In this document: positions 1 to 12,200 of the stretch, piece by piece
Numbering within the stretch: the stretch's first letter is position 1
Layout of the letters: every line of letters starts with the position of its first letter
Assembly (NCBI GenBank): GCA_013398295.1
Contig: VZSF01007000.1
Coordinates: 212,250 to 276,249 of the forward strand
Length of the DNA stretch: 64,000 bases
Direction: 5' to 3'
DNA from: Chionis minor
Taxonomy: Eukaryota > Chordata > Aves > Charadriiformes > Chionididae
The notes under the pieces: model-generated
What the model saw: the letters and a program-made list of their open reading frames with translations, nothing else
Told to the model about the DNA's origin: nothing
Databases searched by the model: none
Program-made: the position numbers and the translations under genes

Positions 1-3000
1 TTTTTTTTTTTTTTTTAATTGAGGTAAAACTGAAAGATATTGAATATTCGGTTCTAATTTCTAATTCCACTTATCAAAGTAGCAACGTTTTTCGATGGAC
101 CCTGTGCATCTACCAGAGCATTTAATTTCCTGAAGTCTTAAAATCATGTAGTTTTGTACTCAAAATGGTCTTAAAAATAACATCAGTAACACACATTTCA
201 GCTCTTTGTCCATTCCGAAAAAAAACTAAGTATTTTTTTAAGTCAAATCATTATTCTTTGAACCATAATTCTCAAGTTACTATTACTGAGGAGGGCTGTT
301 TTCAAATTCAAAAGCTTAAATGACACTCTCGAAACATATACCAAAAAAAATTGGCAAAACCCTGTATGTTTTCTTCAGATTTTTTTGGATCAGGTGATGT
401 TAAAAAATTTGTTGCTCCAGTGAAATACTTTTGTGTGCAGTACCTGAGCTTTTCATCAAAACATTTAGTCAAAACTTATTCCTGTTTCTTTTAAGAAATC
501 ATCTTTGTGTTTGGCAGCTGCAGCCCATTGGGTTCTATACAGTATGAACCACTTCTTTGAGTCTAAGGGATCCACAACCAAAATTACTGGAGAAAAGATT
601 CAGATCCTGACAGGGATTGAATGCTGTTAATACTGTTTATTGTTAGGTGCTTAGGCTTGAATCATTCATAGCAGTTGGATGTCTAGATAGTTTTGACTGT
701 GGCAGTTAAATACGTGACTCTGCTGTTGTTTGGTAGCATGTATGGGTTAACTGAATTTTATTGCCCTCTCCAAATAGCACTGAGTGACACGGTGTGTATT
801 TTAACAGCAAGACTGTTCACTCAGGCAGCTCCTCCGTTTAAAACATCACCACTGCGACTACCGCTGTGCGCCATGCGCCTCATTTAAATGTATGTATCCT
901 GCAGGGAGTTGCTTGGGGGGTTTTTTGTGCCTTTTTGTTCTTACAAAATCTCCATCGAATATTTTTTCATTCTGGCTACTGCTCAGAAGAGTGTATAACT
1001 GTGTGCAGACCCATTTGCTCAAGGGGGAAGAAGTCCTTAAGGATGTTTTCAAGCATCCCCCCTACCACTTCTTCATTGTTGCATTTTGTGTCTAACTCTT
1101 GACTAATGTAATATGAAGACCTGAATACTGCTGCAACGTGAGACAAAGCTCCTTACAGTTGGTGAGGTGATCCCGGCTACATTGGTGGTCCTTAGAACGA
1201 CGTTCCAGCCTCTGTTGAAAGGTGGGCCCTGAGTGGAGGTTGTTCCTGAGCAGGATCTCTCCAGGAGCGGAGGCAGAGGTTTCCACAGACTGGTCCTGCA
1301 GACTGGTACTACAGGTGTCGATATCCCCCCACTCTATGCAGCCGCTGGGCACCGGACATCTGTTGCGGCCACTGTTTAAGAATCTTTAAAATAACTTAAG
1401 GCATCAAAAATCATATTTTACCTTTAATAGTGAGTGTATTTTTGGTTCTGTGCCTTTTATGTACGTATTTATAAATATATATAGACTTATTTTGTGAGAG
1501 AATAAAAATACGAAGTTGGCAAATCCGCTGCTATAGAAAGGCTGATGGGAGGGTAACAGTCCAATAAATTTGTGAGCAGTAATTTTGAAGTGAGATGTAA
1601 AACAGTGCAAGAAGTGGTGGCTTGTGGCTATCTAATTTTCTGAGTAGTGAGCCCATAGTTTAGGTGGTCTCTTACTCTTTTTTTCACCCTTTCTTCATGA
1701 GAAAACTGAGCTTTCAGCATTTAAATAAGATGCTTTTATCTGTAGCTTTTCTTCAGGGCGAAGGTGATGGTGTCATAGTTAAGCTGGAGCTTCTGTTGTA
1801 GGCTGTTTGCTGTAACGCACTCACTTCCTGAATGTCCTGGTTTTTCATTGTCACCTGAATTACACTGATTGGTAAAAATAATGCTGCTGAGATAAGTAGA
1901 GGGCCCCAAAGCAGGTTGTAATCACTTCAGCATCCTCAACAAAACCATTTAAATTAAAATGCGGTTTGAGTTAGAGCACACATGTGTGCTTTACCAAAGC
2001 AACGTGTGTTTACGGACAAATGTGTGTTTTACCGATTACAGGGGAGAAGCCAAGTGTTTTTTGAGGGGTGTGAGGGGAAAGAGAACAAGCAAATTCTGGT
2101 GTTCAAAACCAGTTAGCTCTTTGAAATCCATAGTCAAATAATAGCTTGATTTTGCAGCAAACAAATACGTGCCATCAAAATAATTTTCCTTTATTTGAGT
2201 CTGTAAGACTTGTCATTTAAAGCTAATGATGCATTAATTTTAAAAATAAAGCTTGACAGCGGCAAATAATTTTGCCAAGATTAAACTTGTTTGTTCTGTC
2301 TTCCGGGACTAGTGCGTTCCATTATTTGTAAATAGACTAATTGCACAAAGATGAATACATGTGCAACTGGGTAAATGTGGTCATAAATTATCATACATTG
2401 CATAGCCCTGAAATAATAATCTTTTTATTTTCTGACTATAAACATTAGACTTTCCCATAAAGAGTTGTGGCACTTCCAGTGCTCATGTTTGTAATGTTGT
2501 CATTTCTGCTGGATGATTTGATGAGTTGCAAAACATTTTGGAGTGTGGGCTCTCAGCATGCAGGACTTGTAACGTGAATGTTTGCCCAGCTGAAACCCAT
2601 TTATTTTGTAAAGATGACTTTTTAATTGATAATTTTTTGTCTATTGTAGAGGAAAAGCAATCTGTATGAATGTCTATTCCAGCTTGTTTTTTATAAATTG
2701 GGATTGGGCTGTTGGGATGAAGTATTTTGTATGGATGAAGGTCCATTTCAAACTTGTAGATCTTCATTATTCCAAGATAAGAAATCACTTCCATGGAACA
2801 TAGTTCATCTTTCTCACTGCATATGCTATGTTGGAAAAGTATCCATCATTTGACACAAATATAAAATTGAATGTAGCTTTTATTGGCTGCTGTTGGTTGT
2901 TAACACCTTCCACTGACAGAGCAGACAACCACATGTTTTACAGTAATGTGTGAACTTAAAAGCCTAGATGATGTATGGGGTTGTCTGCCCAATAGTTTCT

Positions 3001-3239
3001 TCATATTTTCAGTAAGGGTTAAAAGGAGGTATATTGAACAGACTCCTAAGAGAGGATCACTGCAGAAGAGATGGACAGTCTCACAATGTTAAGGTAGTTG
3101 TAAATAGTTTGTTCTTCTGAGCAGAGTGGACAGTTGCATCTTTTTTTTTTTTTTTTTTGAACCACAATCTGTAGGCAAAGTAAACTACATAGTTTTATGG
3201 CATGCCTTGTTTTCAACTGTACTTTCTTTGCAATATTAG
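1..3239 (+). other. GLDN: GLDN 5' intron sequence
   Basis: No coding exon was recognised on either strand; the short open frames here lack a family match and splice signals. The stretch starts in a T-run (1-16) and has a GC-richer patch at about 1150-1360 and a T-tract at 3141-3158. It is presumed to be the intron before the juxtamembrane exon. Confidence 0.7.
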
Positions 3240-3291
3240 GTCCGAGTGATGGTGGATTTATGTAACAGCACAAAAGGGATATGCCTAACAG
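3240..3291 (+). CDS. GLDN: GLDN exon: juxtamembrane segment before the collagen region
   Basis: Acceptor ..caatattag and donor G|gtatgt; starts in phase 0 and ends with one base of a Gly codon. It encodes [18 protein letters not shown] (last G split), which matches gliomedin just outside the membrane anchor. It carries two cysteines and an N-glycosylation sequon (NST). The preceding exon is not in the window. Confidence 0.92.
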
Positions 3292-6200
3292 GTATGTTTA
3301 TCGCCTTAAGCATTACACCTATGTTACCTTCAGGAATACAGGATTACGATGTTTTCAAAGAATTTGAGGTCAATGACTACGTCAAAGAACTATGCTATTT
3401 ATTCTATCAGAATTTACGTATCATTTGGGTTATTAATTTAAAAAAAGATAATAGGTGCTACTTTGGGACTTACCTATACCTACTTCCTATAAATGCTGGA
3501 ACTTAGGGGGCTCAGTTGATGTTACTCAGAGCTATTTCTGTCCCATTTTCATACGCAAATCTTACAGACGTGTTTCAAATACTAGTTGAGGTTTAGTCTT
3601 GTTATTTTTGTGTACGTCCCCACACTTCAAGGCTAACATGGGATGAACATAGAGGGTGTAGAAGCTTGCTGCTATTGTAACTGCTGTGGTGGGACTTAGA
3701 TGAGCGATGCGTTTGCCTCCCCTGCCTTGGGCCACGGTAACAGGACATTGGGTTTCACGTGTTACCAGTGAGGAGCTGGGACAGGAGAAGGTGCGAGATG
3801 TTTCTGTGTGATTCGCTAAAGAGGATGTCGGGTAGTAGCCAATTTAAGGGCTATGGTCTAGCTTTGAAGTCTATAATAATAGAGTCATATGTTCTTCTTG
3901 GAAATGAGAAAATTAGAAACCACTTATTTAAGAAAACACTTCACTTGCTGTCAGGTTCAAATATATTCAAATGGCTATAAGGGCCATTTGGCTCGAGTGA
4001 CTTCAGCATAAACGAGAATTACCATAGGACACACCGATGTTAAATACTAGATCTGAAATTGTAGATGAGTTCTGATTACAACTGGGGCTGAACCACAGGT
4101 AACCTGAAAGTTTGTTTCTTTGGGCTTCAGACTTTGAATTCCTGCCGCTTGGTGTCTTCTGCACCTTTTTTCTCTTTCGACACTATTAAATTTTGTCTTT
4201 GTTACTGGCTTTCTCTGCTATAGGCCCCTGTGACATTTGCTACTTTTCAAGCACCTTTCTATTTCTCTTATGCTTATGCATGAGAATCAAGACCCTTGGC
4301 TTTTGAGATGAGGAAGTAATTGGATGCACTAATGGACGTAACATTGTAGTGTGGAAAAAATGGTCATTTACTGGAAAATTGGCAGAAAGATGTTAACTGA
4401 TGTTACTGCCTGTACTGATTAAAAGGGATAATTGCTGTAATGGTATTATAAAGTGGTTTTCACTTTAATCATAATGCTTTCTAATTAATGCTGAAAATTG
4501 TCATCTTTAGGGAAATCTGGTAATTACTGTTATTTTCTGTTGTAGATAGTTTTGTTGAAACAAGACAGTACTTTGTTCACTGGATAAAGATGTTCACTGA
4601 ACTAATTTGGTTCTTTAATTGCAACTACCACCTTTCTTTGTATTCCCCTAACTTGCTTTCCTGTTTGATTTTTGTGTGTCGGTTGTCTTTTTTTTTTTTT
4701 AAAGTGTGTGTTGGGGATCACAAGATAAATCTTGTTACAGAAACATTTTCTGGTTTGCTCTTGCTTTACTCTTGTCTGCTATGCTTTCTTCTCATTAAGG
4801 CCCTATACTTGAACTAAGCCAGAGAGAGAGACAGATTTTATTGTGTTACGTGTTGTTGAATACCTGAAGCAAGTCCAATTTCTTTTACACCAACCAGATT
4901 CTGTGGGGAGCATGGTCCAGTCCGGAGAACAATTACAGGTGAAAAGCCTGATTGTGATCTAGATGAAGTTAATAGGAATGACTAGACTTTTTTTCTTTTC
5001 TTTTCTATCTAAATAGTCCGAATGCTGAACTGCAATGAAATGTCCGTAAAACACAGAGAAGTGTAGCATGTATTTTTATGTGCATTTTCAACAGGATTTT
5101 AAATTGTGACCTTCATCAGTATTTTGAGGCTATTCTTCTTCTAGATGTTACAGGATCTTGGAGAACGCTTATATGGAGGGAATGTAATGATTGTTAGATG
5201 CTTTGTTATTTATAATACAAAGCAGTTAAATCTATAGGTGTTAATTTTGAAATTTTAGGGGCTTTCCTTCCCTTTTACTGTTCTGATTTAATGTTAATCA
5301 ATTCAATTTGGAATTGCTTTTTGCTTTCTTGCCAGGTTAAACTCACCATTTCCTCTTTCTTTTGCTTGTTCTTGTTGTAGGCCCCCCGGGTCCCCCAGGT
5401 AAGATACTTGTACAATTGCAGTAATGTTTTTGGGTAATTAAAACAGCTATTAGTACAAAATGTTGCAATGTAGAAATGTATCTTTTATAGAATAGTCTTC
5501 CTTTGTTAATTAGAATGAGGGAGGGTTGAATGACTGCCTGACTTTATAATTTTAGTATTTAGGTCAAGTTTTGCCCCTTCTGAGAGGGGGGAGGATTTAG
5601 ACATTATATTTTTCCAGTGGAAGGAATTGAATAGTTTCACATTTGCTAAAACATATTTGATCAAAACCAGACAGAATTAAGAGTGTTTAAGTAGCATTTA
5701 GCTGAAGAGATGAGTATCTATATAAAAAAACCAAAAAAACCAAAAAACCACAGGTAAACTGATATTATAATTTGACACTAAAAACATCTCTTTACAAAAA
5801 GGTTACTGATTCCAGCGTCCCACCTCCCCCATCACTTTTCCTCCTTTCTTTTTTAATTCTCTCTCTCTGTTCTCCTTCATGTGGTTGCTAAGCTATAGGA
5901 ATGGTTACTTGTTTTTTCTCTGTGGTTTTTTCTCTGTGGGTCTGCATAGAATAGTTCTCTATCAGAAGAGTATCAGGTACTTTTTGTTTGTGGGGTTTCA
6001 AATAACGACGAAGGAGGAGGGATATCTTCTAGATCAATGAATCATGGTTTGGCACTACAGTATGCTTGACAAGTTGGTAGATGCTTTCCTTGTGTTAATT
6101 AGTCTGGCCAATATCATAAACAACATTAAAGCTTATGTCATCTGTGGAAGGTGTTATAGTCACTGTGAAATTCATAAATGGGATGGGTTCCGCTGTGTTG

Positions 6201-9200
6201 GTCCCTAAGTGGAATCCAAAAGGCTGATCTGTGCTGGCCTTGATGCAGAACGTGTGCAGTATTCAGTTCAGTCAGTTTTCTTACGCTAAGGCTAGGGCAA
6301 ACAGGCACCTTACCTATAAATTTGGTTTTGGGGATTGAAACTAGATGATCTTCAAGATCCCTTCCAACTCTAACCATTCTGTGATTTATAGCTTTTTGTT
6401 TGTGGGTGGATGTTTTTTTGTTTGTATTGTTTGGTTTGGCAGTGGGTTTTTTGTTTGTGTTTTTTTAATTTTATTTTTTTAAAGGAGGATACTCTATTGA
6501 CACGGAGAATATAATGGCCAATTAGGGGATTTTGTATGTCTAAGTTATATATATATATATAAAAACATACTATATGTAAGTATGGTAGATTTAAGGGTAA
6601 ATTGTATTTAATAGTGAAAATTCAGTTACACTGTTTGGTTTGTTCAGGGCCACCTGGACTTGATGGATGGCCTGGCTACAATGGATCAGACGGAGCCCCA
6701 GGTATACCAGGACAAAAGGGAGAACCAGGAATAAATGGAAAAAGAGGAAAAATAGGTAATTTTTTGGGGGGTGCGTGTGTGTTGAAAAGAAATCCTTTCT
6801 TACTGTTACATTTAGATGTAGCTACTTTTAGACCTTTGTCTAAAAGGGAGAAGAGTTTCAATGCATACAAAGAAGTTGATGTTACAGAACTCTGCACTAG
6901 TCATTGTCTGACACTAAGCTTTGGTACATTACATCAGACTTGCTCCATAGTGAGAAGAATGGTATACATGCGCTATAGAATATTGCAAATTAAAGCTATT
7001 AAATGCACTTAATTGAATTCTGAACTTGCTACTAATTACTGTTATTGTAAGAGTATTTCCATTCCCTCAACTGGCCAACATAATGGCCCTTTGACTTCAG
7101 ATGTCTTAAAAAAAGAAAGGCAGAGTTTAGGGGTGGAAGTTGTTAGATGTTACCAGAATTTTTGTTCCAGATTCATAATAATTGTAGCAGGAGCAGTGTA
7201 TTTCCCTATTTTTCTTCTTTTTTTATGTTGTCCATTTAGGCTGGAAACTCTTGGAGCAATTGTGCCAGAGAGACATTTCAGATTTCACTCCAAAAACTGT
7301 AATTCTGTTCAATTAAATTGGTAAAACCATAAGTAGAAAAGCAAGCATTTTTTTCTCAAGTATTAACAAATGTAATTTACTGGAAACCTACACCTGCGAG
7401 AACACTGGCATTTCTATTTGTGCAACTGCTATGTTTCTCTCTCCTAAAGCAAGAAAATATTCACTGCCACAAAAGTAGAGGGTGCAAGGTTTTGGTGGGT
7501 CAATTGTACAAACACAGTGTTGTTTTCCTTATTGCATAGTTAAATCACACAGGACAAAGGAACACCTTGTTAAATATATTACCTTACTAAACTATCAAGT
7601 GCAGAAAGTATGTGGACTGATCATACTTCTAACAAGCATAGAGGGAGCATTACAGCAGCCATGTGAAAATGTTACTAAGCAGCTGTATGTATGATCTGTG
7701 GGGACAGTGGAAAATATTAAAGGTGCAATGTGTGTTGTAATTTTAGTGCACAATTACTTTAAGAAAAAGTCTAGAAACCATGAAAACGCCCTTCTTTAAT
7801 GCCTTATAAATGTGAAATAAATATATTGCTTCACATCTTTCCTTAGTATTCCTACTTACCCAAACATTCTCCAGCCAGTGTTAAACGAGGCCCAGGTCTG
7901 TACATTTCATGTTCAAAACTCAGAGATCACTAGGTAAAGAAAGTATTATTTGAACCAGATTGATTCTACACAGTTTCCCTTCGTATTAGGTTACAACATT
8001 GTTTTGAAATAAAACCAAATTACAGCTACCCAGTTAAATACAGGTGAAAAAAACAAGTAGAGTGAATGGGTTTTGTAGTAAAAAAATGTATTGATTGATG
8101 CTTAATACTGGAACAGTTTTTCTTGGTACTGAAATGCTTCTTATTTCTAGGTATTCCAGGACCAAAAGGTGATCAAGGACAGAAAGGAGAACCTGGAGAA
8201 ATAGGTTTACCTGGCAAGGATGGGATGCCAGGAGGAAAAGGCGCGAGAGGAGCAAAGGGTGAAAAGGGGGATGCAAGCAATGATGTGATATTAGAAGGTA
8301 GGAAGAAGTGCTCTTAGCACTCTTGCAACAGTGTACTTGGCCGAAAAAGATATACTCCGCTTCTGAAGCGTGAATGTGACCTGCAGGAGTAGGACCAACC
8401 AGAGTAACCATGTTATCCACAGTGAAGTTTGAGTATTGCGCTGCCCAGGAGATTATGTTCTCTTTTTAATGCAAGTCTTCACAAAAACTTTCCTGCTTAG
8501 GCTTTGGGTTGAGGTGTACATGAATTCCACCCTTTCCAGTACGCTTCCAGGCAGTTGACCTCCTCCTGCTCTTCCTTGCACTGTAGTTTTATTTTTCTAT
8601 TAGAAAATGAGGGGCAGATTTCCACTCAGGAATACATGAAGCAGCCGCAAATATTAGCTGTGTAAAACTACAGCATTGTAGCATCTACAGTTGAGGTCTT
8701 AGAACACAGTAAGTAAAAGGCAACAGTGCTTTATAACTCTATAATGTGCCTGTAATCCAGACAGATAAATTGCATTGATGTCCTACAGCTTGTGAAGTTC
8801 CGTATCACTCACCTTTTAACAAACAGCATCCCAGTGAATTTATTGCACCATATTTCTGTACGCAGAAACCTATTAAGAAGAGAGAGGCTGTGTTGGACAT
8901 CTCTCAATGTCCATCACGTGGACCTGTACAGTTCTCTACAGTTTGCCTGTTGCCTACAGGGCCTATGATATTGTGCTGTTTTGTACATAGGTGCAAAAGG
9001 CGAACCTGGACCGCCAGGGCCCCCTGGACCACCTGGACCCCCAGGGCCTCCAGGAAAACGTAAAGGTAAAGCACAGCTTCAGGAGAACATATACAGCAGC
9101 AAATGCACAGGTTAGTTCTTTCCACTGTTCTTTTAAATATTATAAACATTTTAAGAATAAACTCATGGCTCCAAGTCTCACAAAACAGCAAGCGTGTGTT

Positions 9201-12200
9201 TAATTTTGCTGGCATGAGTAAAACTGTACAAACTTAAAGCTGAGCACGTGCTTAGGTCTTCTGGTGAAATATAATCTGGATAAGGCAGCAAGCTATCTCC
9301 AATATAATATTAGTCTTTTAATCGTGCTACATTAATGCTCAGGCAAAGTATTTACACATGCTTTTTTCTGTTAGATGGGGTATATTTGGAAAGTAAGGGA
9401 AATACAGTTGAAATGTTTAGCTTTCAAATGTTGAACTTTAATTTTACATGTAAATATAACACCTGTTAACCAGGCTACATTTCACTGTTCTACAAAATTA
9501 AATAGCCTGGTCATTGGCAGAACTGAAGCAAGCTTGAACTAGCTAAGACTTTTAAAAGCTGGAGGAATACAAAAGGATTCTCCATATGAATATGTAAGTT
9601 TGGGAGCAAGGTGATCTCGAGTTCTTTTCCATTGTTGCTATTTATCGTTATTGTATCCCAAATGACAGGTGGATCATGAGTCCCTTTTATTTCCTCTACT
9701 GTAGCTGTGTTGGTGAGATATATGGCTAATATTAAGAATGGAAAAATTAAAGACAGAGTAGATTCTCTAACTGTGGCTGCAAATTGCACAGCGGATGCTC
9801 TTAGAACCAAAATATGAGTATCCAGACTGCCAGGTCATAGACGGTATGCTAAAGTGTAGCAGCTGCTACACCTTTTTTCCCTTCTCTCTCTTTTTTTAAA
9901 ATCACTGATTAGAGTGCTGACATAATTAAGAGTTTGCCATGAGGTATCACTGGTATGATTTTCAGGTGTGCTGGATAATACTCATGGATTGAACTTGATA
10001 TTGTGGATTGTTGAAACGTTCAGTGTTTCATGTCACAACTTCTAACCGTGTTTTAGGAGATCTTCTTCTCAAGTAGATTAAAATTGTGCCTCAGATAAAA
10101 TCCATGAGTTGTGTGTGTGCGCATGTGTGTGTTTTAATGAGTAAAATGCTGCCTCTGGTATGTGGAGCACATCTAGAGAAGGTTAGTTGGCATGTATCTC
10201 CTCCTCCAACAGGTGACAGGTTGGAAATACTCTGCTGTCTTGACCAGTGTATTTTGTAAATACATTGACAGGTATAGTGTGCCGAGCATATTTTTCTATG
10301 CCTGAAGTTTATATGGATTTAAGTACATTAATAATGGCTAAATACTTTCTGGAAGAAAGTGTTGGTGTCAATGTGATACCAAAGACTGTATTAATATTCT
10401 AAAACACTTTTACAGTAGACATATTTCTTAGTGGATATTTATATTTATCATAGAAAAAATTCATTTTAAACTGCATTTTTTTGATTTTTCAGATAGTTTT
10501 GAATTTGTTTTTGCATGTTTGAGTGGGAGTAGCTTCTAAGAGGTATTAGGGACATTGAAAATCTGTGAAAGCATTTGCAACTTTTGTAATAAACTTTATT
10601 TTCAACAGTGTTAAAAAGAAAATGCAATCTCCATGATCTTTGATCCCTCTAATGCTCTAAATGATTCTGTTTTGAATTAGAACTATTAAATCAGGGATTG
10701 ATTTTTCTAATGCTTTTAAGTGCCACTTCAGGCATGTTGAGGGGGAAGAGTGGGCACGGTTGGGAAGGCAGGTGCTTGGAAATCAAGGACATTCTTACTC
10801 ATTTTGCTGTGAAAACCAGCAGACAAGCTGTAAAAGTATTTCAAGATGGATGTCTGGAGTTGCTGGACTTTTGAAAATTTTGGCCAAAAGTGTTATCATA
10901 CTTTCCTGAAAATTCTGTCTCAAAAAAAATCTGCATTTCTACAGGCTGGAAGAGGAGAGCCTGGAGAGCTGCTGCTGCTTTTCCCTTTTTTTTTATTTAT
11001 TTTTTTTTTCTTCCCCTTCCCCTAGTGAAGAATGAGCAGTAGAAGATGAGAGGAGCTGGTGGTTTGGATGCTCAGGAACATGGGTTCTACAAACATCGTG
11101 ATATTGCAATAAGTAGACAATGTTTGTTCAAGCTATTAGCTGATTATGGAAAGCAAAGAAGCTGGTGCAAAAGAACAGCATTGTATTTCTAGCTTTACTC
11201 CAGCTTGAGAATGGAAGCAAACTTTTGGGTTTGGATCTACATATTGGATCTGGCTGTCCTTGTCCTTTACCCCTGGATGGTGTTGCATTTGAGATGATTG
11301 CAGCTTTCGGTGACTGTTGCTACCCTTGCAGTTCTCCTGAGTTTTCCTCCCAGCTGAGATGCCTGTTTCTGGGGATGTCAGGGTGATCCTATCCAAGAAT
11401 AGTAAAGGATGTCTCGGTTACTAATCTTTCACATCTCTGGAAAAGAGGAGAGTGATCTGTCACAGTGTTTGGTAAAGTGGGGTTACTTTTGTGATTGGGA
11501 ATGTAGTTTTGTGACAGGCACACCAAAAGGGAATAGCAGAACTTTGTGCAGTTATTAAGGGTGAAACAAGCAGAGCAACTTGTATGTCTCACCATTAATA
11601 GGGTGATAAGTTTTTATGTAACCATTCTGCGCAGTTTGCTGAGATGAAAAATGGTTTTTTATTATTATTTTAAATGCTATTAACCAGTGAATATTTAATC
11701 CTGGGTGGAACATATATCAATTGCTTTTGCCTCTTATTTTTAATGTAGCATATAATTGCAATCATAGTAGCATGCAAGAACCTCAGTCAGGAGATGCTGG
11801 GTATCAAAGTGTTAGCACAGGCCCAGAAAGCCTCCTTACAATGGAAAGTAGATAGCTGGAACCAAAATCTCATCCTATTTTAAATTCTGAAATGTGTGAA
11901 CTGTTATACAAGATAGAATTGGACCATTTACTTGGGTAGCTTCTTTTAAAGTGTTGAAACAGTGCTTTGGAGGATAAGATACCTGATGGACTTTAAATCC
12001 CAGAGTGCAAATGGGAGTTATATCCAGGGGAGATTATCCTCAATGAACATTTATGTTTTATGAGTCAGTAGGCTGTGAGATCTTATTACCAAAATTCAAG
12101 GTATAAACCAGCTTTTGTAATTAAATATGCATATCCCTTTCAAGAAAAGAGAATACACATGCTGATTTACAATTGAAATTAACTTATTACATAAGAATAC

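Noticed and set aside
481..611. Candidate GLDN exon after ..tttggcag at about 517
   Set aside because: All frames are short or unlike gliomedin's anchor and stalk region; no match to the expected residues before VRVMVDLC.
7013..7324. 103-codon plus-strand open frame after a GLDN exon
   Set aside because: No homology, not needed for frame continuity, and the collagen exon already has a good donor at 6756.
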